A stretch of 62,406 nt of DNA from JBALVT01 sp045110675 (lineage in GTDB: Bacteria; Pseudomonadota; Gammaproteobacteria; Pseudomonadales; Halieaceae), in the NCBI GenBank assembly GCA_045110675.1, contig JBGCGJ010000041.1:1-62406 (forward strand), in the 5' to 3' direction. The translations under genes and the position numbers were made by a program. How positions within the stretch are numbered: position 1 is the stretch's first letter; every line of letters starts with the position of its first letter. Below the pieces are notes generated by a model. The model was not told the DNA's origin and made no database searches. It was given only the letters and a program-made list of their open reading frames with translations. This document shows positions 8,380 through 17,180 of the stretch, piece after piece.

Positions 8380-9672
8380 CTACTGATAGACCTTGCAAGC
8401 GCTGATTCGCCGTTCAATTTCAGCGTCGACAACGGCGTAATCTCGACTGTCCAAATCTTGATATCGACTCTTGAACTCCAGCTCCAGCAACCCCTCAGGT
8501 AGATTGGTGATATCGGGCATATAGTCAGACTCGTTCAAGCGTGCCGCCATTCGACGCTGTATGTTCTCTGCGTCGCTACCCATCGCCCTGGTGGCCAGTT
8601 CGACACCGGCACGGTCCGCCAGTAGATCGACAAAGCTAAATCCGCTGCCGCCGCGCGAATCGTTCAACTCCTTGAATATGCCTACCGCGTCGGCCAGACC
8701 GCCACCTCCAGCGGCGCTAATGGCGGCGGACAGGGCGAAATGCTGCGCCAAGTCGCCTCTGCGGGACAGGGTTAAGTGCATCCGAGACGGATACATGTGC
8801 GGCGCACTTATCTCATCCCCCAGGAGTCTGTGGTAAGCGCTGCCGCTGACAACCAATCCCAGAGCAAGAAACAGTGCGCGGTGCTCCGAGCGCGCGTCTC
8901 CACCACTTTGTGTGCGAGTCTGAGCAAGGGTGAACAGATGTTGCAGTAATGCGTTGAAGGCGCGCTCACCTTGAAGCGTGCGTGAAACTTTGGCTATCTC
9001 GAGATAATACGCTTGAACGCGTAATCGGTCTTCCTGGGGTAAGAACAGATCTCTGCCTCGATCTTGTAGCTGATTGGCCAATCCTGTCTGCCACTGGTAA
9101 ATCACGTGGGCCTCACCAGGTGCCAATTCGACCCTATGAACGGCGGCTATAATCCCCCGATACTCCTCAAACCTTCCCCGCAGGTAACGGTCTATGGCGT
9201 TAATCACAGGATTCACTACCCGGCCAGATACTGTCAGATCCCCGAACTTGAGATGCGCGACCTCTAGCATTGTACCTGCCTGCACCACGGAGATAGCCAT
9301 GTTCACGTAGGAGCCCAAGAGATTTTCGGGTAGGGCGTAGGTGTAATGCAATGTGGCGGTTTGCTCCGTTAACTCGACCAAGCTGCGGTTTCGATCTCTG
9401 TTGCGCAGAGCGTAATTCAACGCCAAGTTCATATCTCGACTGGTGACCTCCATATGGCGAATTTCGCCATCGTACATTCCACGCGGGTCATGTTGGCGGA
9501 GGAAATTACGAATCCTCGCGACATCCGAGTGTCCAAGGCTACTACTTGGCTGCACCAATGCGGTCGGCTGTACGGCAGATAGAAGAACCATTAACGGCGT
9601 TCCGAACAGCACCACAGGGAGCACAAAGAGAAAAATTTTCAGCAGTACTTTAATAATCAAACATCCTGGCAT
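8380..9672 (-). CDS. Membrane-anchored protein of unknown function
   Basis: I do not recognise a named family. The 430-residue product has one N-terminal hydrophobic segment (LIIKVLLKIFLFVLPVVLFGTPLMVLL), which could be an uncleaved anchor. A large soluble, presumably periplasmic domain follows. The C-terminal third contains stretches that look strongly conserved in character: HLTLSRRGDLAQHFALSAA and SRGGSGFSFVDLLADRAG. I chose the ATG at 9672 because the upstream in-frame start is a GTG (9693) with no better ribosome site. It is on the same strand as the alcohol dehydrogenase, 100 bases downstream of its stop, so cotranscription is possible but not shown. Confidence 0.6.
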   Translation of the reverse strand: MPGCLIIKVLLKIFLFVLPVVLFGTPLMVLLSAVQPTALVQPSSSLGHSDVARIRNFLRQHDPRGMYDGEIRHMEVTSRDMNLALNYALRNRDRNRSLVELTEQTATLHYTYALPENLLGSYVNMAISVVQAGTMLEVAHLKFGDLTVSGRVVNPVINAIDRYLRGRFEEYRGIIAAVHRVELAPGEAHVIYQWQTGLANQLQDRGRDLFLPQEDRLRVQAYYLEIAKVSRTLQGERAFNALLQHLFTLAQTRTQSGGDARSEHRALFLALGLVVSGSAYHRLLGDEISAPHMYPSRMHLTLSRRGDLAQHFALSAAISAAGGGGLADAVGIFKELNDSRGGSGFSFVDLLADRAGVELATRAMGSDAENIQRRMAARLNESDYMPDITNLPEGLLELEFKSRYQDLDSRDYAVVDAEIERRISACKVYQ

Positions 9673-9772
9673 GAGCTCAGCGCGCACAGCCACCGATACT
9701 CATCATTTTACGCGCAGCATAAATCCGCAGCGGACGACTATACTACTGTGAGAGCTTGCCGTTGGTGTAGCG

Positions 9773-10813
9773 CTATCTTCTAGAAAAGATAACTTTTGGA
9801 GAAGGGTCAAACATCGCCTCGACAGCTTGATCAAAAGCAGCGTAGCAACTGGCAAAGCTCAGCGGATCCAGATGTCCCGAACATGCGTGAGCAAGGACAT
9901 TGGGCAGTACATTGCGACTGTGAACGCGACTTACGTCATAGGTAATACCACGTAGATACAGGGCGTTTAGAGGAAGCTCTGTCTTCGCCGTCATTCCTCC
10001 TGACACGCCGGTGCAGTAGCCACAGGGCGCGGTCGAAAGTAGCGCGTAAGTCAGACCTCCTGCCAACGCGGATGCATCGACGGTAATCAGAAATTCCTGC
10101 TCTATCTGCGGGGCATCGGAATAGTCTATGAGAGCGGTCTCCGCACCAGCAGCCGCGGCAACCTCAAGCCGATGGCTGTCGTAATCTGTATACACCACTC
10201 TTCGCGATCCCAACGCTATCGCGGCGTGGACGGCGTAGAGACCGACACTTTGGGCCAGGCCACCGATAATCAGTACAGGCTCTCCAGGGAAGCGTTTCAA
10301 GCCTTCAGACACCGTCCTATAGCCATCGGCAACGTTATCAGATAAACCGCAGGCCGCCTCTGGACTGAGACTATCCGGTAAATGGACTAACATTTGATCG
10401 GCAAAAGGCACTCTGAGAAGATCCGAAAGTGCACCTCCGTGTTCCCCGCTTGGGTGAGTGCCTAGACCATAGGCTGCCAGGGGAGGTACCGCACTGCAGG
10501 CATTCGTCCAGCCACGGATACAGTTTTCGCATACACCACAGCTGATTTGAAAGGGGACGATGACTCGATCACCGGGCACAAAGTCTGTCACACCGCTACC
10601 AACATCCTCGATTACGCCCACGCTTTCATGCCCCAGCGCAAAAGGGCCTGGCGTTCTGTAGCTGCCCAAAGCAATGTATAAATCCAGGTCACAGCGCGCC
10701 ACAGCAATTGGTCGAACCAATGCGTCTAACTCAGTTAAGATTTCAGGCCTAGGCGCTTCCTGCCATTCTAAAATCTGCGGAGATACATAGGTTAATTGCT
10801 GCATTGTCGCCAT
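9773..10813 (-). CDS. Zinc-dependent alcohol dehydrogenase (medium-chain dehydrogenase/reductase)
   Basis: This 346-residue MDR-family enzyme has the catalytic zinc ligands C41 and H62-E63 (GHESVG) and the structural zinc cysteines C92, C95, C98 and C106. The nucleotide-binding fold follows, although its glycine motif is unusual (IIGGLAQSVG). It should oxidise an alcohol or reduce an aldehyde with NAD(P); the substrate is unknown. The frame stays open for another 103 codons upstream but that would run through the divergent tetR gene. The ATG at 10813 follows the ribosome site AAGGG by 6 bases and is preferred. Divergence from a TetR gene with operator-like repeats between them suggests repression by that protein. 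Confidence 0.87.
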   Translation of the reverse strand: MATMQQLTYVSPQILEWQEAPRPEILTELDALVRPIAVARCDLDLYIALGSYRTPGPFALGHESVGVIEDVGSGVTDFVPGDRVIVPFQISCGVCENCIRGWTNACSAVPPLAAYGLGTHPSGEHGGALSDLLRVPFADQMLVHLPDSLSPEAACGLSDNVADGYRTVSEGLKRFPGEPVLIIGGLAQSVGLYAVHAAIALGSRRVVYTDYDSHRLEVAAAAGAETALIDYSDAPQIEQEFLITVDASALAGGLTYALLSTAPCGYCTGVSGGMTAKTELPLNALYLRGITYDVSRVHSRNVLPNVLAHACSGHLDPLSFASCYAAFDQAVEAMFDPSPKVIFSRR

Positions 10814-10824
10814 TTCAAACCCTT

Positions 10825-10886
10825 GTCTACCATGTAGACCGATTGGTATAATCGTTGTTGATTTTATAGACCTGTCGGTATAATCG
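10825..10886. promoter_or_regulatory. Operator region between alcohol dehydrogenase and tetR genes
   Basis: Two 20-base direct repeats, TAGACCGATTGGTATAATCG at 10835-10854 and TAGACCTGTCGGTATAATCG at 10867-10886, start 32 bases apart, three helical turns. Each contains an imperfect palindrome TAGACC-N4-GGTATA. A perfect inverted repeat GTCTACCATGTAGAC (10825-10839) overlaps the first. Each direct repeat ends in TATAAT, a perfect -10 hexamer for the plus strand, so a bound repressor would cover the tetR promoter. The half-site resembles operators of LmrA/YxaF- and NemR-type TetR regulators as I remember them. Which protein binds is inferred from position. Confidence 0.72.
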
Positions 10887-10905
10887 CAATACTCATCACG
10901 AAGAC

Positions 10906-11487
10906 ATGTTGAAAATGGCAGCAGCAAGCAAGCATAAAGAAAACCTGGTTCAGACAGCTGCGGAACTTTTCCGCAAACAAGGCTATGCCGCAACAGGACT
11001 GAAACAGATTCTTGAGATAAGTGGGGCGCCCAAGGGGTCGCTTTACCATTACTTCCCCGAGGGTAAAGAATCCCTGGGGGCAGCGGCGGTAAATTTAGCC
11101 GGTAAAGCTGCCAGCAAAACACTGCTAGGTTTGAAGGAGAAAGCCAACTCTCCGGCCGATTTCGTTGCGCAGTACTGCGATCAGCTTGCCAGTTGGATGG
11201 AGGCTTCCCAATTTCGTTCTGGCTGTCCTATTGCCACCACGGTTCTAGAAACCTGCCCACAGACAACGGCCATCCAAACGGCAGGTCAAGAGGCATTTGA
11301 AAACTGGATTGATATTATCGCGCAGGTGTATCGAGAAACCGGTTGCAGCAATGCAGAAGCGAGGGACTATGCGATTAGTTGTATCGCTGCCATCGAGGGT
11401 GCGCTAATTTTATCGCGTACATCATCATCTACCAAGCCGCTCTGTATCGTCAGGGATAACCTTGTCGCGCAATGTGCTGGTAACTAG
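10906..11487 (+). CDS. TetR/AcrR-family regulator (LmrA/YxaF-like)
   Basis: The 193-residue protein begins with a TetR DNA-binding domain; the helix-turn-helix lies around residues 33-52 (LKQILEISGAPKGSLYHYFP). The sequence GSLYHYFPEGKESL followed by a C-terminal domain with FRSGCPIATTVLE resembles the LmrA/YxaF group, which often represses a divergent dehydrogenase or exporter. The ATG at 10906 is used; the ATG at 10915 is an alternative. It is divergent from the alcohol dehydrogenase, with repeated operator-like boxes upstream of both. It probably represses both genes and responds to an electrophile or a substrate of the dehydrogenase (inference). Confidence 0.88.
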   Translation: MLKMAAASKHKENLVQTAAELFRKQGYAATGLKQILEISGAPKGSLYHYFPEGKESLGAAAVNLAGKAASKTLLGLKEKANSPADFVAQYCDQLASWMEASQFRSGCPIATTVLETCPQTTAIQTAGQEAFENWIDIIAQVYRETGCSNAEARDYAISCIAAIEGALILSRTSSSTKPLCIVRDNLVAQCAGN

Positions 11488-11506
11488 AGATCTGGCAGGC
11501 ATAAAA

Positions 11507-11528
11507 AACCCGGCGATAAAGCCGGGTT
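11507..11528 (-). terminator. Intrinsic terminator of the CsgG-like gene
   Basis: An 8-base perfect stem AACCCGGC / GCCGGGTT encloses a 6-base loop. Read on the minus strand it is followed by a run of T (complement of the A run at 11503-11508). It lies 22 bases past the stop of the CsgG-like gene and 20 bases past the convergent tetR stop, and may serve both weakly. Confidence 0.85.
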
Positions 11529-11549
11529 CAAACTAGCACAAGAGATAAA

Positions 11550-12374
11550 CTATTCGCCTACCTTCAGGTTGCCTCCTTTACCCAGGCCACCTTTCACGGT
11601 TTGCGCACGGTAGTTCCGCAGTGAGCTCACCATATTGTTGAAGGAATCGGCAAATGCCGCCGCCAGGATTTTGCCTTCAGGTGTATTGGAGAATCCGCTG
11701 GCACCACCGAAACCACCGCTTCCAAACATTCCCCCAAAGAGATTGAAGTCAAAGTTTTTGGCGTTGCCCTGGGAGGCGGAGATTTGCACTCCGGAGCGAT
11801 TGTCGATCAGCAGCAATGTGGTAGAGGCTTCGTTACTTTTGAGACCGCCGCCAACGATTGCGCCCACGGAGCCGAGTAGGCCACCGGCCAGTGCACCCAA
11901 GCCACCTGTTCCCTTTTCAGCAAATTGGATCGAAGGGTTCATTGTGTAGTCAGCTGCGACCATTTGGCCTTTCTGAAACTTGCTGCCGCCGCGAAGTTCG
12001 CCTGAATCCATCAATGCACGTTCCGTCGACATAGCCTCCATTGCACGACCGCGCTCAACGACGACAAAGCAATTAGATTGCTGAATCATGGTTCTTATCA
12101 ATGGAATAGTGCTGCCCAGTTGTGGATAGCGACTTCTGTAGACCTGCCACCATTCCAGATTGGTATCTTCAAAAACGGAGAGGGTGCCCAACGTTTCATC
12201 GCAGCTCTCAAGCGCTGAATTGTTTCCCTCTGCATTTGCACCGCCGGCTGCGCCGGTTACAGTATTGCCTTTGGAGCCGCCCATGGTGGGCATGGTTGCG
12301 TTACACGCGGCCAAACTGGTAATAAGAAACCCGCTGGCGAGAATTCGGCTGAACGTTTTAGTCTTTTCTAGCAT
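11550..12374 (-). CDS. CsgG-like lipoprotein
   Basis: The 274-residue product has a signal peptide with lipobox SLAAC (acylated C24), then a glycine-rich linker (about 30-52). The domain that follows resembles the CsgG/HfaB fold: the SNCFVVVERGRAMEAMSTERALM stretch with VVERG is typical. A glycine-rich hydrophobic segment (GGLGALAGGLLGSVGAIVGGGL) sits about residues 157-178, the place where CsgG forms membrane-spanning hairpins. CsgG itself is a nonameric curli secretion channel, but many relatives have other cell-envelope roles, and no curli subunits are near. It lies downstream of, and on the same strand as, the Yip1-like gene; a terminator follows. Confidence 0.8.
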   Translation of the reverse strand: MLEKTKTFSRILASGFLITSLAACNATMPTMGGSKGNTVTGAAGGANAEGNNSALESCDETLGTLSVFEDTNLEWWQVYRSRYPQLGSTIPLIRTMIQQSNCFVVVERGRAMEAMSTERALMDSGELRGGSKFQKGQMVAADYTMNPSIQFAEKGTGGLGALAGGLLGSVGAIVGGGLKSNEASTTLLLIDNRSGVQISASQGNAKNFDFNLFGGMFGSGGFGGASGFSNTPEGKILAAAFADSFNNMVSSLRNYRAQTVKGGLGKGGNLKVGE

Positions 12375-12527
12375 TGTTTTTATATCCCTATGGTATGAGT
12401 GTTGAGTGAGAGAAACCCAATGACGTTTTATACTTATTTTTCCGGCAGATCAACCCATTTCCAGTCCGACAACAAAAAAGCGTCCACTGGTCGTTAAAGT
12501 TACGCGACCGGCACGCGCTTGGGGTTA

Positions 12528-13907
12528 TCAGGGTGCCATCGTGCTGCGCTCGGACCCTGGGCACCAGAGCCAAATTTCGCGCTTACCGCTCGAGCTTTCG
12601 GCTGAAGTCTCGCGGCCGAGCTGTAATACTGACTGCTGGCATTCGTCTCCCGCAACAACCTGCCCATCTTCATCGTAGACAAACAGACCGGCGTTGTTGA
12701 CAACGATATTCTGCTGCCCAGGCAACGGCGCGGAGCTATTGGCCCCAGCTGCGGCGGCAGAATCACTAGCTGAGTTTGACGCAAGCGATGTGAACTCGCG
12801 AAAGTAAGCGTCCTCCAGATCAATACGGTAACGGATACCTTCGCCGTCGCGATACACTTTGATCGTGTCGGCGACAGGGGCAAAACGGTCGTTGTCATTC
12901 ACTGAAAATCCAATGGCGTGAGCGCTCGAAGGCTTTGCAATCACACCAAGCGAGGTCAGCTCGCCAATGTCAATATCAGCCACCGAAGGGGCCTGGGCGG
13001 CCAGTGCGCTCGAGCTGATATGTTGCTGCCCTGGCATTGACTCCGCGGCCTCTTGTAGTGATTTGAAAAGCGCACCCATTGCCGCCCCGGCATCTTGGGG
13101 CGTTATATACTCAGGGTTCTTGCTTTCCAGGTCCCGAGCAGTGTCCTGCAGGCTCTGCATGATCTTACCCATAGCTGCGCCAGCTTGTTCTAACTCCGCT
13201 TTTTGCTCACTGGTCAGCGCCGATCCGCCACTGCCTTCCTGAAGACCTGTGAGAAAACCGGCGGCGGCCTTGCCCATTTCTGTTGAGTCCATCTCTTCAT
13301 TTAGCGGATTCACAGCGGACATTTTCTCTTCGAAATTCTCCGCAAACTTTTGAATTTTTCGCGCCTGATACTCGGTGCTCACATTGCTAAACAACGTCAA
13401 TGCGGCCAGCACTGCAAACACAATTTTTGCGGTTCCAGCGTTGATTTTATGCACCTGTATTGAAGCTATGTACATCAGCCAGCAAGCCCAGACCGTTTGC
13501 AAAATCTGACCGAGGTAGGGTATTAGGCCTACCACAGCCACTACAGGCAAAATGGCCATTGAAAACGCCACGCATCGATAGGCTGTCTCATAGCCGTATG
13601 TGGAGCCCATGAGCTTCCAAATAACGAACAGGATTAGCCCGGCAATGAAACTACCAATGACCATGAATACAGGCAGCATAATTATCGAGGCGAGTCCGCT
13701 GGCGAATCCTGCGGCGGGACCTGCTCCGAAAAGGGCCCAGATGCTGCCGATCAGTCCACCGGCAACTCCGAGCACCACGACGAAGACAATTGGATTGCCA
13801 TAGCCGCCCGTGGGTGCCATGGATTGGTAAAACTCAGTGGGGTCGGTAATCACACGTTTGGCTGTTTCGACGATGATTGATAAGTCGAAACGATTCGAAT
13901 CTTCCAT
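12528..13907 (-). CDS. Yip1-domain membrane protein with long soluble C-terminal region
   Basis: The first about 185 of 459 residues hold five hydrophobic helices in a Yip1/YIF1-type arrangement (for example PIVFVVVLGVAGGLIGSIWAL, then FMVIGSFIAGLILFVIWKLMG). The rest (about 190-459) is soluble, Ala/Gln/Glu-rich in the middle, with a beta-rich end. The start at 13907 has a clear ribosome site (ACAGGAG, 6 bases away). Function is unknown; bacterial Yip1 proteins are mostly uncharacterised. The CsgG-like lipoprotein gene is 153 bases downstream on the same strand, so the two may form an envelope module. Confidence 0.75.
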   Translation of the reverse strand: MEDSNRFDLSIIVETAKRVITDPTEFYQSMAPTGGYGNPIVFVVVLGVAGGLIGSIWALFGAGPAAGFASGLASIIMLPVFMVIGSFIAGLILFVIWKLMGSTYGYETAYRCVAFSMAILPVVAVVGLIPYLGQILQTVWACWLMYIASIQVHKINAGTAKIVFAVLAALTLFSNVSTEYQARKIQKFAENFEEKMSAVNPLNEEMDSTEMGKAAAGFLTGLQEGSGGSALTSEQKAELEQAGAAMGKIMQSLQDTARDLESKNPEYITPQDAGAAMGALFKSLQEAAESMPGQQHISSSALAAQAPSVADIDIGELTSLGVIAKPSSAHAIGFSVNDNDRFAPVADTIKVYRDGEGIRYRIDLEDAYFREFTSLASNSASDSAAAAGANSSAPLPGQQNIVVNNAGLFVYDEDGQVVAGDECQQSVLQLGRETSAESSSGKREIWLWCPGSERSTMAP

Positions 13908-14053
13908 GTTGGCTCCTGTTATTTGCTTTTATTTGTGGCTTTAACAGCTGGCTCATATCGGCCGTGAAATAGCCTGAACCTTAGAAGCCTAGCCACAGAT
14001 GCTCATCTTCGCAACACACCGAGGTGCTAGAAGTACAGCTGTCCACAAAGCCA

Positions 14054-15061
14054 TTAGGATGCGTTTGAGAGTGTAACCCGGCTTAAAAATTCCGTGGGTT
14101 GAGCGAGATTCACCCGATTTCTCCCTGCTCCCTTAGCATTGAACAGAGCGCTGTCTGCACGTCCCAGCCACCCCTGGCGACCCTCTCCGGGTTGAAGTTC
14201 TGCCACACCAAAAGACACCGTTAACTTAATATCTGAGGTGAAACTGTTGTTCTCTACCGCAACACGCAACTTCTCCGCCAGTTTTTGGGCGCTGGCAAGA
14301 TCGGTATGCTCCGCAATCACAATGAACTCTTCACCGCCGTAGCGATAGAGATTATCCGTTGGTCGAATATTGGCGCGAATTAAATCGGCCAGCTCTACCA
14401 GAATTTCGTCTCCCACGATATGTCCGTGGGTGTCGTTGATTTTTTTGAAGTGATCAACATCGAGGATCAGAACGCTGGCGCAGGTGTGCGATCGTCGAAA
14501 CATGGCATTTACTGCATCGAGCTTTTCATTTTGTGCTCTGCGGTTGCCCGCACCGGTTAGAGGATCTTTTGTCGCCAATAGTTCTAGCGCCGAATTTTGC
14601 CGTTTTGCCGTGAGCGCGAAGGCATAGGCAAATAGTATGTTGGTGAGTATTGTCAGAGATACGGTGAACAACACCAGTGGCGTGACGTTGCCCACGAGCA
14701 TCACCCAAATTGCCAGGAGTGAGGCTGCGCACAGCAACATCGCATGGGTGGCGCTCAATAGGAAGAAAGCGGCCGTGAGGGCAGGGTAGAGCCAATACAG
14801 CTGCGACATGCCTTGAAGGTGCAAGGAACCTAAGGCCGATGCGATGAAACTCAATGCCACCACAAAACCCGGTACCTTGGTTTCGTGGGTGAAATACACC
14901 TTGAGGAAAAGCCCAAGCATTACGACGACAATACTCGTGTCCAGTATGGCGGTGGCCCACTGTTCCTCGAGAATTCTCAACACAGCAAACGGAGTCACAG
15001 CGGCGGCTAAAATCGCCGTCAGCAACAGCAACAAAATTTCTTGAAATGATCGCCCCTTCAT
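14054..15061 (-). CDS. Membrane-bound diguanylate cyclase (GGDEF)
   Basis: This 335-residue protein has five or six N-terminal membrane helices (residues about 8-150) with no recognised ligand domain, then a GGDEF domain. The active-site motif is GGEEF at 242-246, a catalytically competent variant. The inhibitory RxxD site is present five residues upstream (RPTD, 233-236), implying product feedback. It makes cyclic di-GMP from two GTP. The frame continues 40 codons upstream, but the ATG at 15061 directly precedes the first hydrophobic helix and has AGGGA upstream, so it is preferred. Confidence 0.92.
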   Translation of the reverse strand: MKGRSFQEILLLLLTAILAAAVTPFAVLRILEEQWATAILDTSIVVVMLGLFLKVYFTHETKVPGFVVALSFIASALGSLHLQGMSQLYWLYPALTAAFFLLSATHAMLLCAASLLAIWVMLVGNVTPLVLFTVSLTILTNILFAYAFALTAKRQNSALELLATKDPLTGAGNRRAQNEKLDAVNAMFRRSHTCASVLILDVDHFKKINDTHGHIVGDEILVELADLIRANIRPTDNLYRYGGEEFIVIAEHTDLASAQKLAEKLRVAVENNSFTSDIKLTVSFGVAELQPGEGRQGWLGRADSALFNAKGAGRNRVNLAQPTEFLSRVTLSNAS

Positions 15062-15645
15062 AGCCGCAATTTCCCTATTACGCTGTATGATCTGCCCCAA
15101 GCCGTTGTGCCAATAACAAACCGCTAACCGCTTTATATTCAGATGTGTAAAACCTGGCCCCATAACAAAGCAGATCGTCAAGAATTAGACTACGCCTGGT
15201 AAATGAATCTGTAGACCGCGATGACTGTGAAAAAATAACTCGAAATAAATTTGACAGAAAAACCCGCAAAAAAAACTAGCGTCAACTAAGATCTCCAGAA
15301 TTCCTTCTGAAGTACTAGTCTTAACGAATGAGTGATCCCCAGCTTGTAAAGTTTCTGTCCCGCGGGAAGAACTGGCAGTCCGTTTTCCGCAAGTGAGTTC
15401 TAACTGAAATACCACTCCACCGATGACTGCGCTCGATCAAGTGAACGGACCGGGCTTGCTCTTCACGCTTAAAAACAGGATAGCTTGCTTTTTATTGCGC
15501 AGGGGAGCAATCTATTCCTCTCAGGTGAGTTACCGCCACGAACAGCTCGAGTGTGTTTCGACCTGATCGCTGTGTCGACCGCGGGCCTCGGCCGATAATC
15601 ACTCAATACGTGGGCAAATACGCCTCAGCAAAAGGGAGATCCACG
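15062..15645. other. 584-base intergenic region without a recognised gene
   Basis: The region separates the diguanylate cyclase from the divergent carotenoid oxygenase. No convincing reading frame was found: a 76-codon minus-strand frame at 15185-15415 has no similarity that I recognise. There is no clear GEMM or other riboswitch fold, no tRNA and no strong hairpin. It presumably holds both promoters and the leader of the oxygenase gene, whose ribosome site GGGAG is at 15634-15638. Confidence 0.5.
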
Positions 15646-17049
15646 ATGACGCAACCCTTCCCAAACAATATTTTTCTCACCGGATCCACTGCTCCCTCTG
15701 GCGTTGAATGCGACGCCCCGGACTTAATTATCGAAGGCGAGTTACCTCGGGACCTACAGGGCGTTTATTTCCGCAACGGGCCAGATCCCGTGCATCCTCC
15801 GCGAGAAGGTCAGGAATATCACTGGTTTCATGGCGACGGTATGATCCAACGGTTTGAATTTAGCAACGGCCGTGTGGCCTGGAAAAACCGCTGGGTACGC
15901 ACTGAGAAGTACACTCTGGAGCGCGAGGCTGGGAAGTCCCTGTTCGGCGTCTTGGGTAACCCGATGAATGCCGATCCATCAGTGGCGGACGAGCACTACA
16001 ATACCGCCAATACGCATGTCGTGTATCACGGCAACAAACTGATGGCCTTGATGGAAGGCACTATCGCGGTAGAGTTGGATGCACAAACCCTGGCCACCAT
16101 TGGCAACTTTAATTATGACGGCAAAATCGATGGCCCGATTACTGCCCACCCTAAATTTGATCATAGCTCTGGTGAAATGGTGTTCTTTGGCAACCAGGCC
16201 AAGGGACCGTTTAGCGAGTACTTGCGGATGAATGTCGCGGACAAGAATGGAAATTTAATCAAAGACGAAATGATCCAGGCGCCATTCCCGTCTTTTGTGC
16301 ACGATTTTTTCGTCACAGAAAACTACGTGGTCTTTCCCATTTTCCCCCTGGCGTTCGATATGGCTCGGGCGATCAATGGCGGTGTACCCATGGCCTGGGA
16401 GCCGGATAGAGGGACCCACTTCGGCGTCATGCCACGCAACGGAACTGCAGCCGATGTCACTTGGCACAGTATGGAGGCCCGATGGAGTTTCCACATGATG
16501 AATGCCTGGGAGAACGGTGATGAAATTCAGGTTGATATATGCGCTTCAAATGCCACCCAATTTGCACCTAAGCTGGATGGAACAATAGCGACGCCGGAGG
16601 AGGGCATTACTCCTACTCTGCGACGCTGGTGCATCGATTTGAGTGGCAAAAGTGCCACAGTGACAGAAGAGCTGCTCGATGATATGCCCTGTGAATTTCC
16701 GCGGACGGACGATCGCTACATGACGATTCCCTATCGCCACGGCTTCGCGGTGGGTGGCTATGGTGGCGAGCTGGCGTTTAATCGACTTTTGCACTTTGAT
16801 ACACACAGCGGCACCAGGAAAGAGTGGGGCGAAGATCGCTATATGCTCGGTGAACCTGTGTTCGCACCGCGCTCTGCCGACGCCCCCGAAGGCGATGGTT
16901 ATCTTCTTATGCTCGCCTACGATCAAACGACTGACCTCAGTGAAATGCTGATTTTTGACGCCGCGGACATCGAGCCGGGTCCAATCGCAAAAGCCAGGCT
17001 ACCGCTGCGCATACCTGCGGGTTTTCACGGCACCTGGGTTGCCGCCTAG
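15646..17049 (+). CDS. Carotenoid oxygenase family protein (RPE65 / lignostilbene dioxygenase superfamily)
   Basis: The 467-residue protein is a seven-bladed propeller non-heme iron enzyme that cleaves conjugated C=C bonds with O2. The four iron-binding histidines can be placed at H168 (TAHPKFD), H219 (FVHDF), H283 (SFHMMNAW) and H461 (GFHGTW). The N-terminal YFRNGPDP and HWFHGDGMI motifs are typical of the superfamily. The preferred start is ATG 15646 with ribosome site GGGAG; 31 extra upstream codons are unlikely. Substrate could be an apocarotenoid, a stilbene or another polyene. A TonB receptor follows after 131 bases on the same strand, hinting that its substrate is imported. Confidence 0.92.
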   Translation: MTQPFPNNIFLTGSTAPSGVECDAPDLIIEGELPRDLQGVYFRNGPDPVHPPREGQEYHWFHGDGMIQRFEFSNGRVAWKNRWVRTEKYTLEREAGKSLFGVLGNPMNADPSVADEHYNTANTHVVYHGNKLMALMEGTIAVELDAQTLATIGNFNYDGKIDGPITAHPKFDHSSGEMVFFGNQAKGPFSEYLRMNVADKNGNLIKDEMIQAPFPSFVHDFFVTENYVVFPIFPLAFDMARAINGGVPMAWEPDRGTHFGVMPRNGTAADVTWHSMEARWSFHMMNAWENGDEIQVDICASNATQFAPKLDGTIATPEEGITPTLRRWCIDLSGKSATVTEELLDDMPCEFPRTDDRYMTIPYRHGFAVGGYGGELAFNRLLHFDTHSGTRKEWGEDRYMLGEPVFAPRSADAPEGDGYLLMLAYDQTTDLSEMLIFDAADIEPGPIAKARLPLRIPAGFHGTWVAA

Positions 17050-17180
17050 CTTAGGCAGGTAGATCCAGAGAAAAGAGCAGATAAAAAAAGGAAAAAGTCC
17101 GAACACCACACGCTAATAACAATTGTCTCTCGCTGGAATCGGATCATTCGGTTTTTCGCGTGTAAGACCGGGAAGGTGAC

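Noticed and set aside
10814..11122. 103 extra N-terminal codons for the alcohol dehydrogenase
   Set aside because: They are antisense to the tetR gene and its operators, and a good start with a ribosome site exists at 10813.
15062..15645. c-di-GMP riboswitch between the diguanylate cyclase and carotenoid oxygenase
   Set aside because: No GEMM-like conserved core could be found by eye.
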